From Pseudomonadota bacterium (GTDB taxonomy: Bacteria; Pseudomonadota; Alphaproteobacteria; Sphingomonadales; Sphingomonadaceae), in contig JAEZCZ010000084.1 in NCBI GenBank assembly GCA_023433305.1, positions 1-64,000 on the forward strand: DNA of 64,000 nucleotides, written 5' to 3'. The notes below the pieces were generated by a model. The model saw only the letters and a list, made by a program, of their open reading frames with translations, did no database searches and had not been told where the DNA came from. This document shows, piece by piece, positions 21,502-29,165 of the stretch. A program made the translations under genes and the position numbers. Positions within the stretch are counted from its first letter, which is position 1, and each line of letters begins with the position of its first letter.

Positions 21502-21822
21502 TCAGCGCGAAGGTTCGAGCTCGAGAACGTACTCGTCGGGATGTGCCACGTTCAGGTTGCGCCGCACCAGTTCGGTGGCGAGATCGGGATCGACCCGATC
21601 GGGATCTAGCTGTGTGACGAGGTTCTGCAATTCCGCCCGGTCCGCCTTCAGCGACGCAATCCGCTCTTCACGCTGATCGAGTGCGGCGATGCTCTCGCCC
21701 CAGGCCAGCAGGCCGTAGGGTCCAACCAGCGCGAGGCCAGCCAACAACAACAAGACACCGAGCGCTCCAAACCGGGCCAGTTTCTCCCGGGCGACCTCGC
21801 GCTTGGTGTTCGTGATGTTCAT
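21502..21822 (-). CDS. FtsB/DivIC-like septum formation initiator
   Basis: The 106-residue protein has one N-terminal membrane helix (residues about 20-38), followed by a coiled coil (ALDQREERIASLKADRAELQNLVTQLD) and the short conserved tail ARRNLNVAHPDE-like region ending ELEPSR. This is the layout of FtsB/DivIC bitopic division proteins. Position upstream of pdhA in the same direction matches the usual alphaproteobacterial eno-ftsB-pdhA order, although eno is not here. It is divergent from the dioxygenase gene. Confidence 0.85.
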   Translation of the reverse strand: MNITNTKREVAREKLARFGALGVLLLLAGLALVGPYGLLAWGESIAALDQREERIASLKADRAELQNLVTQLDPDRVDPDLATELVRRNLNVAHPDEYVLELEPSR

Positions 21823-21947
21823 TGCGCAACAGAATCACAGTTATTCCGGCGATTCAAGAGCTTTCCCCGGGAAGCTGCGGTTATCCGCAAGCTCGACCCG
21901 ATGGGCGTCGCTTGTCGCCTTCCCAATTGAAGGTTACATTGGAAACC

Positions 21948-23060
21948 ATGTCAGGACAGTCCGAGAATCCGAGCGATAATCCCCTAGGTCTCGATGGATT
22001 CGAATTTCTCGAATTCTGCGCACCCGAAGAGGGCATCCTGGAGCCTGCCTTCGAACGCATGGGCTTCAGCCTAATCGCCCGCCATCGCAGCAAGGATGTT
22101 AGGTTGTGGCGTCAGGGGAATATAAACTTTGTCGTCAATTACGAGCCGCGTAGTCCGGCCGCGTACTTTGCCGCGGAGCATGGCCCATCGGCATGCGGAA
22201 TGGGCTTTCGCGTGCGCGACGCGGCGAAGGCTTATGCTCTCGCCATCGAGCGCGGCGCTGAGCCGGTCGAACTCGAGGTCGGAGCGATGGAGCTTCGCAT
22301 CCCGGCGATACGCGGCATCGGCCAGTCGTTGATCTACCTCGTCGACCGCTACGGCGAGGGCCGCGACATCTACGACATCGACTTCGTGTATGAGCAGGAT
22401 GTCGAACGCCATCCACCCGGCGCAGGCTTCCATACGATCGATCACCTGACCCACAACGTCTACGACGGTCGCATCCCGCACTGGGAAGACTTCTATTCGC
22501 GGATTTTCGGCTTCCGGGAATTTCGCCAGTTCGACGTAACGGGCGAATACTCCGGCCTCAACACCAAGGTCATGGTCGCCCCCGACGGCAAGATTCGCAT
22601 TCCCCTCAACCAGGAGGGAGGCGAAGGCGGCGCGGGTAAGAAGGGTGGAGGCCAGATCGCCGAGTACTTGCGCGCTTACAACGGCGAGGGAATCCAGCAC
22701 ATCGCGCTGGCGAGCGATGATCTCTACGGATCGCTCGACAGCCTCCGGCAGAAAGGCCTGCAGTTCGCGCCGCCCCCACCCGACACCTACTACGACATGC
22801 TCGAAGATCGCCTGCCAGGCCATGGCGAACCCCTTCCGGAGTTGCGCCGGCGCGGTATCCTCGTCGACGGATCGACCGATGGTGGTCGCCCTCGCCTGCT
22901 GATGCAGATCTTCTCGAAACTGATGGTCGGCCCGGTGTTCTTCGAGTTCATCCAGCGCAAGGGCGACGAAGGCTTCGGCGAAGGCAACATCACGGCGTTG
23001 TTCCGGTCAATGGAGGAAGACCAGATCAGGCGCGGCGCGCTGCAAAAGGACGAAGCGTGA
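21948..23060 (+). CDS. hpd: 4-hydroxyphenylpyruvate dioxygenase
   Basis: The 370-residue enzyme converts 4-hydroxyphenylpyruvate to homogentisate in tyrosine degradation. It has two vicinal-oxygen-chelate domains, and the iron ligands are visible in the C-terminal half: His in TIDHLTHNV, His in GIQHIALASDD and Glu in FFEFIQRKG. A Gly-rich loop (EGGEGGAGKKGGGQ) precedes the second His, as in many bacterial forms. The ATG at 21948 was chosen over an upstream ATG at 21822 because family homology starts with LGLDGFEFLEF, soon after it. Confidence 0.95.
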   Translation: MSGQSENPSDNPLGLDGFEFLEFCAPEEGILEPAFERMGFSLIARHRSKDVRLWRQGNINFVVNYEPRSPAAYFAAEHGPSACGMGFRVRDAAKAYALAIERGAEPVELEVGAMELRIPAIRGIGQSLIYLVDRYGEGRDIYDIDFVYEQDVERHPPGAGFHTIDHLTHNVYDGRIPHWEDFYSRIFGFREFRQFDVTGEYSGLNTKVMVAPDGKIRIPLNQEGGEGGAGKKGGGQIAEYLRAYNGEGIQHIALASDDLYGSLDSLRQKGLQFAPPPPDTYYDMLEDRLPGHGEPLPELRRRGILVDGSTDGGRPRLLMQIFSKLMVGPVFFEFIQRKGDEGFGEGNITALFRSMEEDQIRRGALQKDEA

Positions 23061-23152
23061 GTATAACCTCGCATGTTCAGTCCGTGGCAAGCCCCCTTGC
23101 GCGATGTGCGGCTTGGGGCCAGTAAGCGGCAAAGGACGAGAGGGAATATTTC

Positions 23153-23707
23153 ATGTCGAGCATTGCGCAACGCGCATCAGTTCTGAGCGTGGCGGCCATT
23201 GCCTTTGCATTCCTCGCGACGCCCGCATCTGCCCAAGGTGATCGCGGAGCCGTCATGGACATTTTGATAGAATGCGCCAAGATCGATGATCCAACCGCTC
23301 GTCTCGCATGTTACGACAACAACATGAGCCGCGCGGGCGCAACACCCCGCACTACCGTTCCAGGCCAACTACGCGGTGTCGTGGGCGGCAGTGCCCCCAT
23401 CGAGACCCAAGGACCGCAAGGCTTCGGTTATGAAGACGTGCAGGCGGCCGATCCAGCGCGCTTCCAACCGCGCCCCGGTCAGTTGCAGGAAATTCATCCG
23501 CGCGTCCGATCCGTGACCCCGCGCGAACCGGGCATTTACATCGTGACGCTCGAGGACGGGGCCCGGTGGCTGTTCGCCGAAAGCGTCAGTTCACAATTCC
23601 GCTTGCCGCGTCGGGGCCAAGAAATCGAGATTGAGCGAGGTTCTCTCGGTAGCTTCCTCATGCGGATCGACGGGCAGCCGCCAGTGCCGGTTCGTCGTAT
23701 CCGCTAG
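23153..23707 (+). CDS. Secreted protein of unknown function
   Basis: The 184-residue protein has a clear signal peptide with cleavage after PASA. The mature N terminus contains a small motif with two Cys, LIECAKIDDPTARLACYD, also found in several exported alphaproteobacterial proteins of unknown role, and the C-terminal 80 residues look like a compact beta domain. Its stop codon overlaps the stop of the convergent regulator gene in CTAG. I do not recognise a function. Confidence 0.7.
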   Translation: MSSIAQRASVLSVAAIAFAFLATPASAQGDRGAVMDILIECAKIDDPTARLACYDNNMSRAGATPRTTVPGQLRGVVGGSAPIETQGPQGFGYEDVQAADPARFQPRPGQLQEIHPRVRSVTPREPGIYIVTLEDGARWLFAESVSSQFRLPRRGQEIEIERGSLGSFLMRIDGQPPVPVRRIR

Positions 23708-25005
23708 GGTCTATCAAGCTCCGCGAACGCTCGCTCGCGCTCAAGCTGTGAAGCGGCGTTACGGCGGACCTTGTCGAAGGTTGCCAGAAATCGCCTTCGC
23801 TGTTCAGGTTCCAATGGGGCAAGCAGGAATCTGCTGCGCTGGCGCCCCGCCTCGTGGATGACTTCATGCATCCGCGCTCCATCCGCGCTCGGTAAGAAAC
23901 GACCATGACGCCGCCCAGGCCTCCCTTCGCGCACGACCAAACCGCGCTGCATGAGCGCGTTCACCGTGCGACCGGCCTGGCTATGGTCACGGGCAAGAGC
24001 TGAAACCAGCTCCGTCCATTCGATCGGCGGACTCATTCCGATTTCAGACAAGACAAACGCTTCGAAGCTCGAAAGGCCCGTCAGGCGCTTGAATGCAAGC
24101 GAACCGCTCCGACTAAAATAGGAACTCAGAGTCATCAGTGGCGCAATGATGCGGGAGCGGTCGATCACAACCTTCTCGATGGCTCTTTCCTCACCATCCC
24201 TGCCCTGGCCCTCCCGTCCCTTCCCGCGCGACGATGCCGAGCCTTGTGCCAACTCGCGCTCCTGGTCATAGAGCGTCATGGCACGATCGAGCAGAATTTC
24301 GATCGTATCGAAGAACGCAGTCAATTCATCTTCGGAAATGTCGAGAGTGAGTTCGCGATTGCGCAACTCTGCCAAGCGATTGAGCCTCTTGCCGAGGCGT
24401 TCGCCATCGCGGGTCAAGCGAAGCGGAGCGCGAATTTGCTCCCGTTCGACAAGCCGAAGCTCGAGCAGCCGTTTAACCGAACGGCTCACTTGCGCCTTGT
24501 CGACCCCGACCGCGCTGGAAATGTCGGCCGGCACGAGTGGGCCGCGGTCCTGCAACAGAAACAGAATCCGCCGATCGAGCTCGATGAGATATTGTTCACG
24601 CGCGTAGGATAATTCAGCGCTCTCGCGGACCATGCGCAAGACCTGCCAGAGCTCGCTCTGAATCATGTGTGGCGGCGAATCAGATATGGTTGCCCCAGGC
24701 TCGACGAGCGCGGCTTCGATGCCATTCAGCATAAGCTGAAGACGCATTCCAAGCACGTCTTCACGCTTGGCACTCGTGGCCTGAGATCCTCTCGCGTAAG
24801 CCTCGACCATCTTCAGCGCGTGATCGGCCAATGGGCCTAGAGCCCTCGAGAGTCGGGCGACGGAACGAGAATCTGCGGGTCGGCCATTCCAAACCGCCTC
24901 CGCGTGACGGCACAAGGCCTCGCGCCAATCCGACTCGACCGGCGCGACTGCAATGATTGTGCCCGTCTCCTTTGTGCCCCCCGGCGGCACGGGTTTTACC
25001 TGCAT
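23704..25005 (-). CDS. Double winged-helix MarR-like regulator
   Basis: The 433-residue protein contains two MarR-like winged-helix regions. The first spans about residues 120-230 (ELDRRILFLLQDRGPLVPADISSAVGVDKAQVSRSVKRL, then a wing ending LRLTRDGERL). The second spans about 290-410 (LSSFEAFVLSEIGMSPPIEWTELVSALARDHSQAGRTVNALMQRGLV, with wing GRPGRRHGRFLPSADG). MarR proteins normally act as dimers of one such domain, so this chain may work as an internal pseudo-dimer. It is divergent from the TonB receptor pair and is the best candidate for their regulator. Confidence 0.75.
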   Translation of the reverse strand: MQVKPVPPGGTKETGTIIAVAPVESDWREALCRHAEAVWNGRPADSRSVARLSRALGPLADHALKMVEAYARGSQATSAKREDVLGMRLQLMLNGIEAALVEPGATISDSPPHMIQSELWQVLRMVRESAELSYAREQYLIELDRRILFLLQDRGPLVPADISSAVGVDKAQVSRSVKRLLELRLVEREQIRAPLRLTRDGERLGKRLNRLAELRNRELTLDISEDELTAFFDTIEILLDRAMTLYDQERELAQGSASSRGKGREGQGRDGEERAIEKVVIDRSRIIAPLMTLSSYFSRSGSLAFKRLTGLSSFEAFVLSEIGMSPPIEWTELVSALARDHSQAGRTVNALMQRGLVVREGRPGRRHGRFLPSADGARMHEVIHEAGRQRSRFLLAPLEPEQRRRFLATFDKVRRNAASQLERERAFAELDRP

Positions 25006-25066
25006 CTAGGCGGTCTCTCCCGACCGTTCGCTTATGATTGCAGCCACCCTAAGCCCTTTTTTCAAG

Positions 25067-25090
25067 ATGAACAGTGACCACGCGGTTCAT
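25067..25090. promoter_or_regulatory. Inverted repeat, candidate MarR operator
   Basis: Arms ATGAAC (25067-25072) and GTTCAT (25085-25090) are exact complements with a 12-base spacer. It lies about 60 bases upstream of the double-MarR start on the minus strand, a position suited to autoregulation. No binding evidence. Confidence 0.35.
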
Positions 25091-25181
25091 TCACCAGGTC
25101 CGCTGCCGAGCCATTTGAGTGTTGCCGTTTCGGGGCATACGGCCTACGGGCACCCCCAATCATAGGTGACGCCGCAACTCG

Positions 25182-25210
25182 TTGACAAAATCTGTCACCG
25201 CCTTGTTACG
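25182..25210 (+). promoter_or_regulatory. Possible promoter of first TonB receptor
   Basis: TTGACA at 25182-25187 is a perfect -35 hexamer; TGTTAC at 25204-25209 after 16 bases is a fair -10. The dyad TGACA-aaat-cTGTCA overlaps the -35. The leader would be about 255 bases. Confidence 0.35.
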
Positions 25211-25256
25211 AAAACAACACGATTCTGCATATTTTTGCAGGCTCCGCCCTCATCTC

Positions 25257-25269
25257 TAGACATTGTCAA
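25257..25269 (+). promoter_or_regulatory. Shared upstream 13-mer, receptor 1 copy
   Basis: TAGACATTGTCAA matches the copy at 28936-28948 upstream of the second receptor at 12 of 13 positions. The core GACA-t/c-TGTC is close to an inverted repeat, as expected of an operator. Confidence 0.45.
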
Positions 25270-25471
25270 CGGCCCGCCGTAGGGCCGCGCCCGACGAACC
25301 CGCAAACTATAGACGGGGCCGTCCAAGGGTCAGATTTGTGGCGGCCTCCGCGCAAGTTCATCCGCTTGACCGGCATTTTGCCGGCGCCGGATTGCGCGCC
25401 TGCCGCGGATCCCCCGGGTCCACGAGGCGGCATCTCCTGTCGTCCAGGGAGTTCTCGAAAGGGAGTAGTAC

Positions 25472-28400
25472 GTGAATAGCTTGCATAAATTCGGGATCCG
25501 TAAGGCCGTTCTTCTTGCCAGTGCCGCCAGCAGCTTTGCGCTTGCCGGCCCGGTCATGGCGCAGGATGACACGAGTGCCGGCGACACCTTGGCGTCCGCG
25601 ACTGAGGACGAGGCCCCGGCCATCATCGTCACTGGCTCGCGCATTCAGCGCCAAGATTACAATGCCAACAGCCCGACCGTGACGGTCGACGAGGCGTTGC
25701 TCGAGAATTCTTCGACTGCCGCGCTTGAAGTCAACCTCAACAAGCTGCCGCAGTTCACTCCCGCACAGACCCCGCAGGCGGGCGCCGACATTCAGCCCAC
25801 CGCCACCAACACGCCTGGCGCAGCCACGATTTCGCTTCGCGGCATCGGCGCCAACCGCAATCTCGTGCTGCTCGACGGCCGGCGGGGCACCCCAGGAAAC
25901 GCTTCGGGCGTCATCGATATTTCGACGATCCCATCGGCTGCCATCGAACGCGTCGAAATCATCTCGGGCGGTGCTTCGTCGACATACGGCGCGGATGCCG
26001 TTGCCGGCGTCACCAACTTCATCCTCAAGAAGAACTTCCAAGGACTTGAGCTCGACGGTCAGATCGGCATCACGCAGGAGGGCGATGGCTTCGAGTACCA
26101 GTTCTCGGGCATCATGGGTTCGGACTTCGACGACGGACGCGGCAACGTCAGCCTAGCTATGTCGATGAACACCCGAGAGGCCAATCTGCGCAGCTCGCGC
26201 AAATGGTACCAGGACATGTACGCCGATACGTCGACGACGGGCGGCTCGCAGTTCTTCATCGATCAGCCCGGCATCCTCCTGGACGGCACGAACGGCAATT
26301 ATGCATCGGCTCTGACCACGCTATTTCCCAATGGTCACTTCAGTCCAAACGTGCAGGGCACGACCGTGTACGTCGACAACAACGGGAATCCGTTTGTCAA
26401 CGGGTCGTTCTTTGATGCGGGCGGGATCTATGGGGCACCGTTTACGCGTTACGTGAACTACTTCGGCAACACCGACACGGTCGACGGTTACAACTTCAAG
26501 GTCACCGACGCCGGCACCATGGTGCAGAACAACACCGACCTGATGCTTGTGTTGCCACTGACACGTTACAATTTCCTGGCCCGCGGCAACTACGAGATCA
26601 ACGATTGGATCGGCGTGTTCGGTCAGGCTATGTTTAGCCACGTCAACACCGAGACGCGCAATGAGCCGGGCCCGATTACCGGCGGTTGGGGTGTGAGCAT
26701 CGATCCTACGCTGCTCGATCGCGATCAGCTCCCCGACGGTCTATGGGACTTGCTCGACAGCCGCGACAATCCTGCCGCGCCGTTCGGCATCACCGCCATG
26801 ATGCCAGACGACCGCGAGACCTTCACCGACGTGCTGACTTACAACGTCGTTGCTGGCCTCGAAGGAAGCATTCCAGGTACCGATTGGACTTGGGACGCGT
26901 CGGTCAACCACGGCGCTTCGATCACCACCGCGAAGCAGACCGGCATCTATTCGCTGAGCCGCCTGCGGACGGTTATGACCGCGCCGAATTTCGGCAAGGG
27001 CTTCAGCGCTACTGGCAACGCGGAATATGGCGGTTTCGGCGCTTCGACCGCGACCTGCACAAGCGGCCTCAACCTCTTCCAACCTCCGGTTGGCGGCTTT
27101 TCGGAGGATTGCCTCGAGGCCATCCGCGCAGATCTGAAGAACCGTACTTACACGCGTCAGACGATCGTCGAGGCGAACACCCAGGGCAGCTTGCTGGAAC
27201 TCCCTGCCGGCGAACTTCGCGCGGCGCTGGGTGCCAGCTATCGCGAACTCGACTTCGAGTTCACCAACGATACGCTGACCACGCAAGGTCGGTCTTTCGA
27301 AGATCAGGCACTTGGCATCTATCCCAGCGGCAATTCCGAAGGCTTCTTCGACGTGAAGGAAGTTTACGGCGAGTTGCTGATCCCGGTCCTTGCCGACATT
27401 CCAGCAATTCAGCAGCTGAATCTCGAACTCGGCGGTCGTATCTCCGACTACAGCACCACGGGCACCAGTTATACCTACAAGATACTGGGCGACTGGGAGG
27501 TGACCGATTGGCTCCGCTTCCGGGGAGGATACAACCGCGCAGAACGCGCGCCGAACATCGCCGAACTCTATCTCGCGCGGCAGCAAACATTCGGTGTGAA
27601 TACGCTCGGTGACCTGTGCTCGCTCGCCAACCCCGGACCGTACTCGGCCAATCCGGCGAACGCGAATGGCGGCAACGTCTACCAAACGTGCCTTGCCATG
27701 ATGCCGAATCAGCAGGCCTCTGACGCCTACTATGTGGGCGGACCCGGCCAGACGGACTCCTCGACGTTCGGCTTCGCGTGGCCGAGCGCAGTGGGTAACC
27801 CGAACCTGACCCCGGAGAAGGCAGACACCTGGACTGCCGGTATGGTTCTCCGTTCGCCGTTCGAAAGCCCGGTGTTGTCAAGCCTGCGCCTCGCGGTCGA
27901 TTACTACAGCATCGGGGTCGAAGACGCGATCGGACAGCAAACCGTCGGCATCGTGTTGCGTAGTTGCTTCGATCCCGCACTCAATCCGCTTGTGGGCACC
28001 GACCCGGCCGCAGCCGCGCAAACGGCCGCTTGCCAGGCAATTTCCCGCAACGCGGTCACGGGTGGGCTGGACAACGTGAACCTGACCTACGTCAACGCAG
28101 GCAGGTTCCGCGTGCAGGGCATCGACGCACAGCTCGATTGGGGAACCGATGTCGGACCGGGTAGGCTTAGCGCGAACGTCCAGTTCAGCTACCTGCTCTC
28201 GTTCAAAGCGGCAGAACTACCGGTCGATCCTCTGGTCGAGTATGCGGGCACTCAAGGCCCGACCTCAAGCGGTCTGAACGGCGGCAACTATGATTATCGC
28301 GTGTTCACTACGCTGAACTACAGCGTCGATCGCTTCTCGCTCGGCCTGCAGTGGCAGCATTTGCCGTCGATCGAAGACGCGACCGAAGCTCTGTTCCCAA

Positions 28401-28645
28401 CCGCCACGGTGGGGGCGCCTTCATATAACATCTTCCATCTCAACGGCAGCTACCGCGTAACGGAAGACGTGAACCTGCGCTTCGGCGTGGATAACCTGTT
28501 CAACAAGGCTCCGCCGTTGACAGGTTACAACCCGTCCAACACGAATCCGCTTGCCACCGGTAACCTCATCGGCGGGAACCTCGGCACCGGGTTCTACGAC
28601 GACAATGGTCGCCGCTTCTATCTGGGGGCGAATATCCGGTTCTAA
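25472..28645 (+). CDS. TonB-dependent outer-membrane receptor (first of tandem pair)
   Basis: The 1057-residue protein has a signal peptide cleaved near VMAQ, a TonB-box-like IIVTGSRI near residue 51, and a plug domain (LRGIGANRNLVLLDGRR, ISGGASSTYGADAVAGVTNFILKK). The rest is the 22-strand barrel and ends FYLGANIRF, with the terminal Phe needed for outer-membrane insertion. It imports an unknown substrate with TonB-ExbBD energy. The plug and strands are nearly the same as in the second receptor, but extracellular-loop regions (about residues 265-350) are different. The GTG start has GAAAGGGAG upstream. Confidence 0.93.
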   Translation: MNSLHKFGIRKAVLLASAASSFALAGPVMAQDDTSAGDTLASATEDEAPAIIVTGSRIQRQDYNANSPTVTVDEALLENSSTAALEVNLNKLPQFTPAQTPQAGADIQPTATNTPGAATISLRGIGANRNLVLLDGRRGTPGNASGVIDISTIPSAAIERVEIISGGASSTYGADAVAGVTNFILKKNFQGLELDGQIGITQEGDGFEYQFSGIMGSDFDDGRGNVSLAMSMNTREANLRSSRKWYQDMYADTSTTGGSQFFIDQPGILLDGTNGNYASALTTLFPNGHFSPNVQGTTVYVDNNGNPFVNGSFFDAGGIYGAPFTRYVNYFGNTDTVDGYNFKVTDAGTMVQNNTDLMLVLPLTRYNFLARGNYEINDWIGVFGQAMFSHVNTETRNEPGPITGGWGVSIDPTLLDRDQLPDGLWDLLDSRDNPAAPFGITAMMPDDRETFTDVLTYNVVAGLEGSIPGTDWTWDASVNHGASITTAKQTGIYSLSRLRTVMTAPNFGKGFSATGNAEYGGFGASTATCTSGLNLFQPPVGGFSEDCLEAIRADLKNRTYTRQTIVEANTQGSLLELPAGELRAALGASYRELDFEFTNDTLTTQGRSFEDQALGIYPSGNSEGFFDVKEVYGELLIPVLADIPAIQQLNLELGGRISDYSTTGTSYTYKILGDWEVTDWLRFRGGYNRAERAPNIAELYLARQQTFGVNTLGDLCSLANPGPYSANPANANGGNVYQTCLAMMPNQQASDAYYVGGPGQTDSSTFGFAWPSAVGNPNLTPEKADTWTAGMVLRSPFESPVLSSLRLAVDYYSIGVEDAIGQQTVGIVLRSCFDPALNPLVGTDPAAAAQTAACQAISRNAVTGGLDNVNLTYVNAGRFRVQGIDAQLDWGTDVGPGRLSANVQFSYLLSFKAAELPVDPLVEYAGTQGPTSSGLNGGNYDYRVFTTLNYSVDRFSLGLQWQHLPSIEDATEALFPTATVGAPSYNIFHLNGSYRVTEDVNLRFGVDNLFNKAPPLTGYNPSNTNPLATGNLIGGNLGTGFYDDNGRRFYLGANIRF

Positions 28646-28666
28646 TCACCGGTCGTTCGTGATCAG

Positions 28667-28692
28667 AGGGTCCTCCGCACGCGGAGGACCCT
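28667..28692 (+). terminator. Hairpin after first TonB receptor
   Basis: AGGGTCCTCCGC (28667-28678) pairs with GCGGAGGACCCT (28681-28692), a 12-pair stem whose innermost pairs probably open to a larger loop. There is no T tract, so it may be a stability element or factor-dependent terminator. Confidence 0.55.
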
Positions 28693-28935
28693 CGTCCCGC
28701 CCAGCCTTTCCCACAGGGTGCCATCGGCCGGAGCGGAAAGATAAAAGCGATGCAGCGACGCAACACCTGTTGCCCGCACGCAGAAGCGCCCCCTTCCACA
28801 AACGGCCGAAATCCGCCAGATGCGCACAGTCCTCCGGACTTCGGGCTGCTCAGATTTCGGACAAAATCACGCAACATTCCTGCGCGATCCCCCCTCCGCC
28901 GGACACATCTGAAGGGCGAGCCCGTCTCCCCGCCC

Positions 28936-28948
28936 TAGACACTGTCAA
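28936..28948 (+). promoter_or_regulatory. Shared upstream 13-mer, receptor 2 copy
   Basis: TAGACACTGTCAA differs from the receptor 1 copy by one base. A TATAGG sequence lies eight bases downstream at 28957-28962, where receptor 1 has GTAGGG at the same spacing, so the motif could be part of the promoter itself. Confidence 0.45.
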
Positions 28949-29024
28949 ACACCGGTTATAGGTATCTCGTTCTAAGCGGACCTCGCCGATTCCAAGACGA
29001 GGCCGCAAGGGAGGGATATTCCAA

Positions 29025-29165
29025 ATGAATTTTGCGCAGACTCGCGCGATGGGGTGGCCAATTGGTTTTGGCTGCCTGAGCGCTTGCGCAATCCCTCAGG
29101 CTTTAAGCGGTTCTGGATGCCGGCAGCTTTGCCGGCCGAATTTCTGTGAAGGGAGCACAAAGTGA
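29025..29165 (+). CDS. Possible 46-residue leader peptide before second receptor
   Basis: An ATG at 29025 is preceded by AAGGGAGGG with good spacing and opens a 46-codon frame that ends exactly at the receptor start (TGA 29163-29165, GTG 29162-29164). The peptide begins MNFAQTRAMGW and contains five Cys but no recognised motif. A hairpin (GCCGGC, 29119-29124 with 29131-29136) lies near its end, just before the receptor's ribosome site GAAGGGAG. This layout would couple receptor translation to translation of the leader. No homologues are known to me, so it may be chance. Confidence 0.4.
   Translation: MNFAQTRAMGWPIGFGCLSACAIPQALSGSGCRQLCRPNFCEGSTK

Larger units (their letters stand above)
25006..25471. 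other. Intergenic region between regulator and first TonB receptor
   Basis: These 466 bases hold no convincing gene. They contain the inverted repeat at 25067-25090, a possible promoter at 25182-25210, the motif shared with the second receptor at 25257-25269, a small hairpin CCGGC-attt-tGCCGG at 25370-25384, and the strong ribosome site GAAAGGGAG before the GTG at 25472. An open frame from a TTG at 25263 ends on the same GTGA as the receptor start, but lacks a ribosome site. Confidence 0.5.
28646..29024 (+). other. Intergenic region between the two receptors
   Basis: This 379-base stretch has a hairpin at 28667-28692, the shared 13-mer at 28936-28948 and the ribosome site AAGGGAGGG near 29007-29015. 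Apart from these I see no gene; short open frames in 28750-28960 lack ribosome sites and family resemblance. Confidence 0.5.

Noticed and set aside
22071..22823. Open frame opposite the hpd gene
   Set aside because: Overlaps the metal-binding domains of a certain enzyme and has no domain of its own.
25263..25475. 70-codon leader frame before the first TonB receptor
   Set aside because: It would start at TTG inside the shared motif with no ribosome site; unlike the frame before receptor 2 it has no translation signal, although it also ends on the GTGA.
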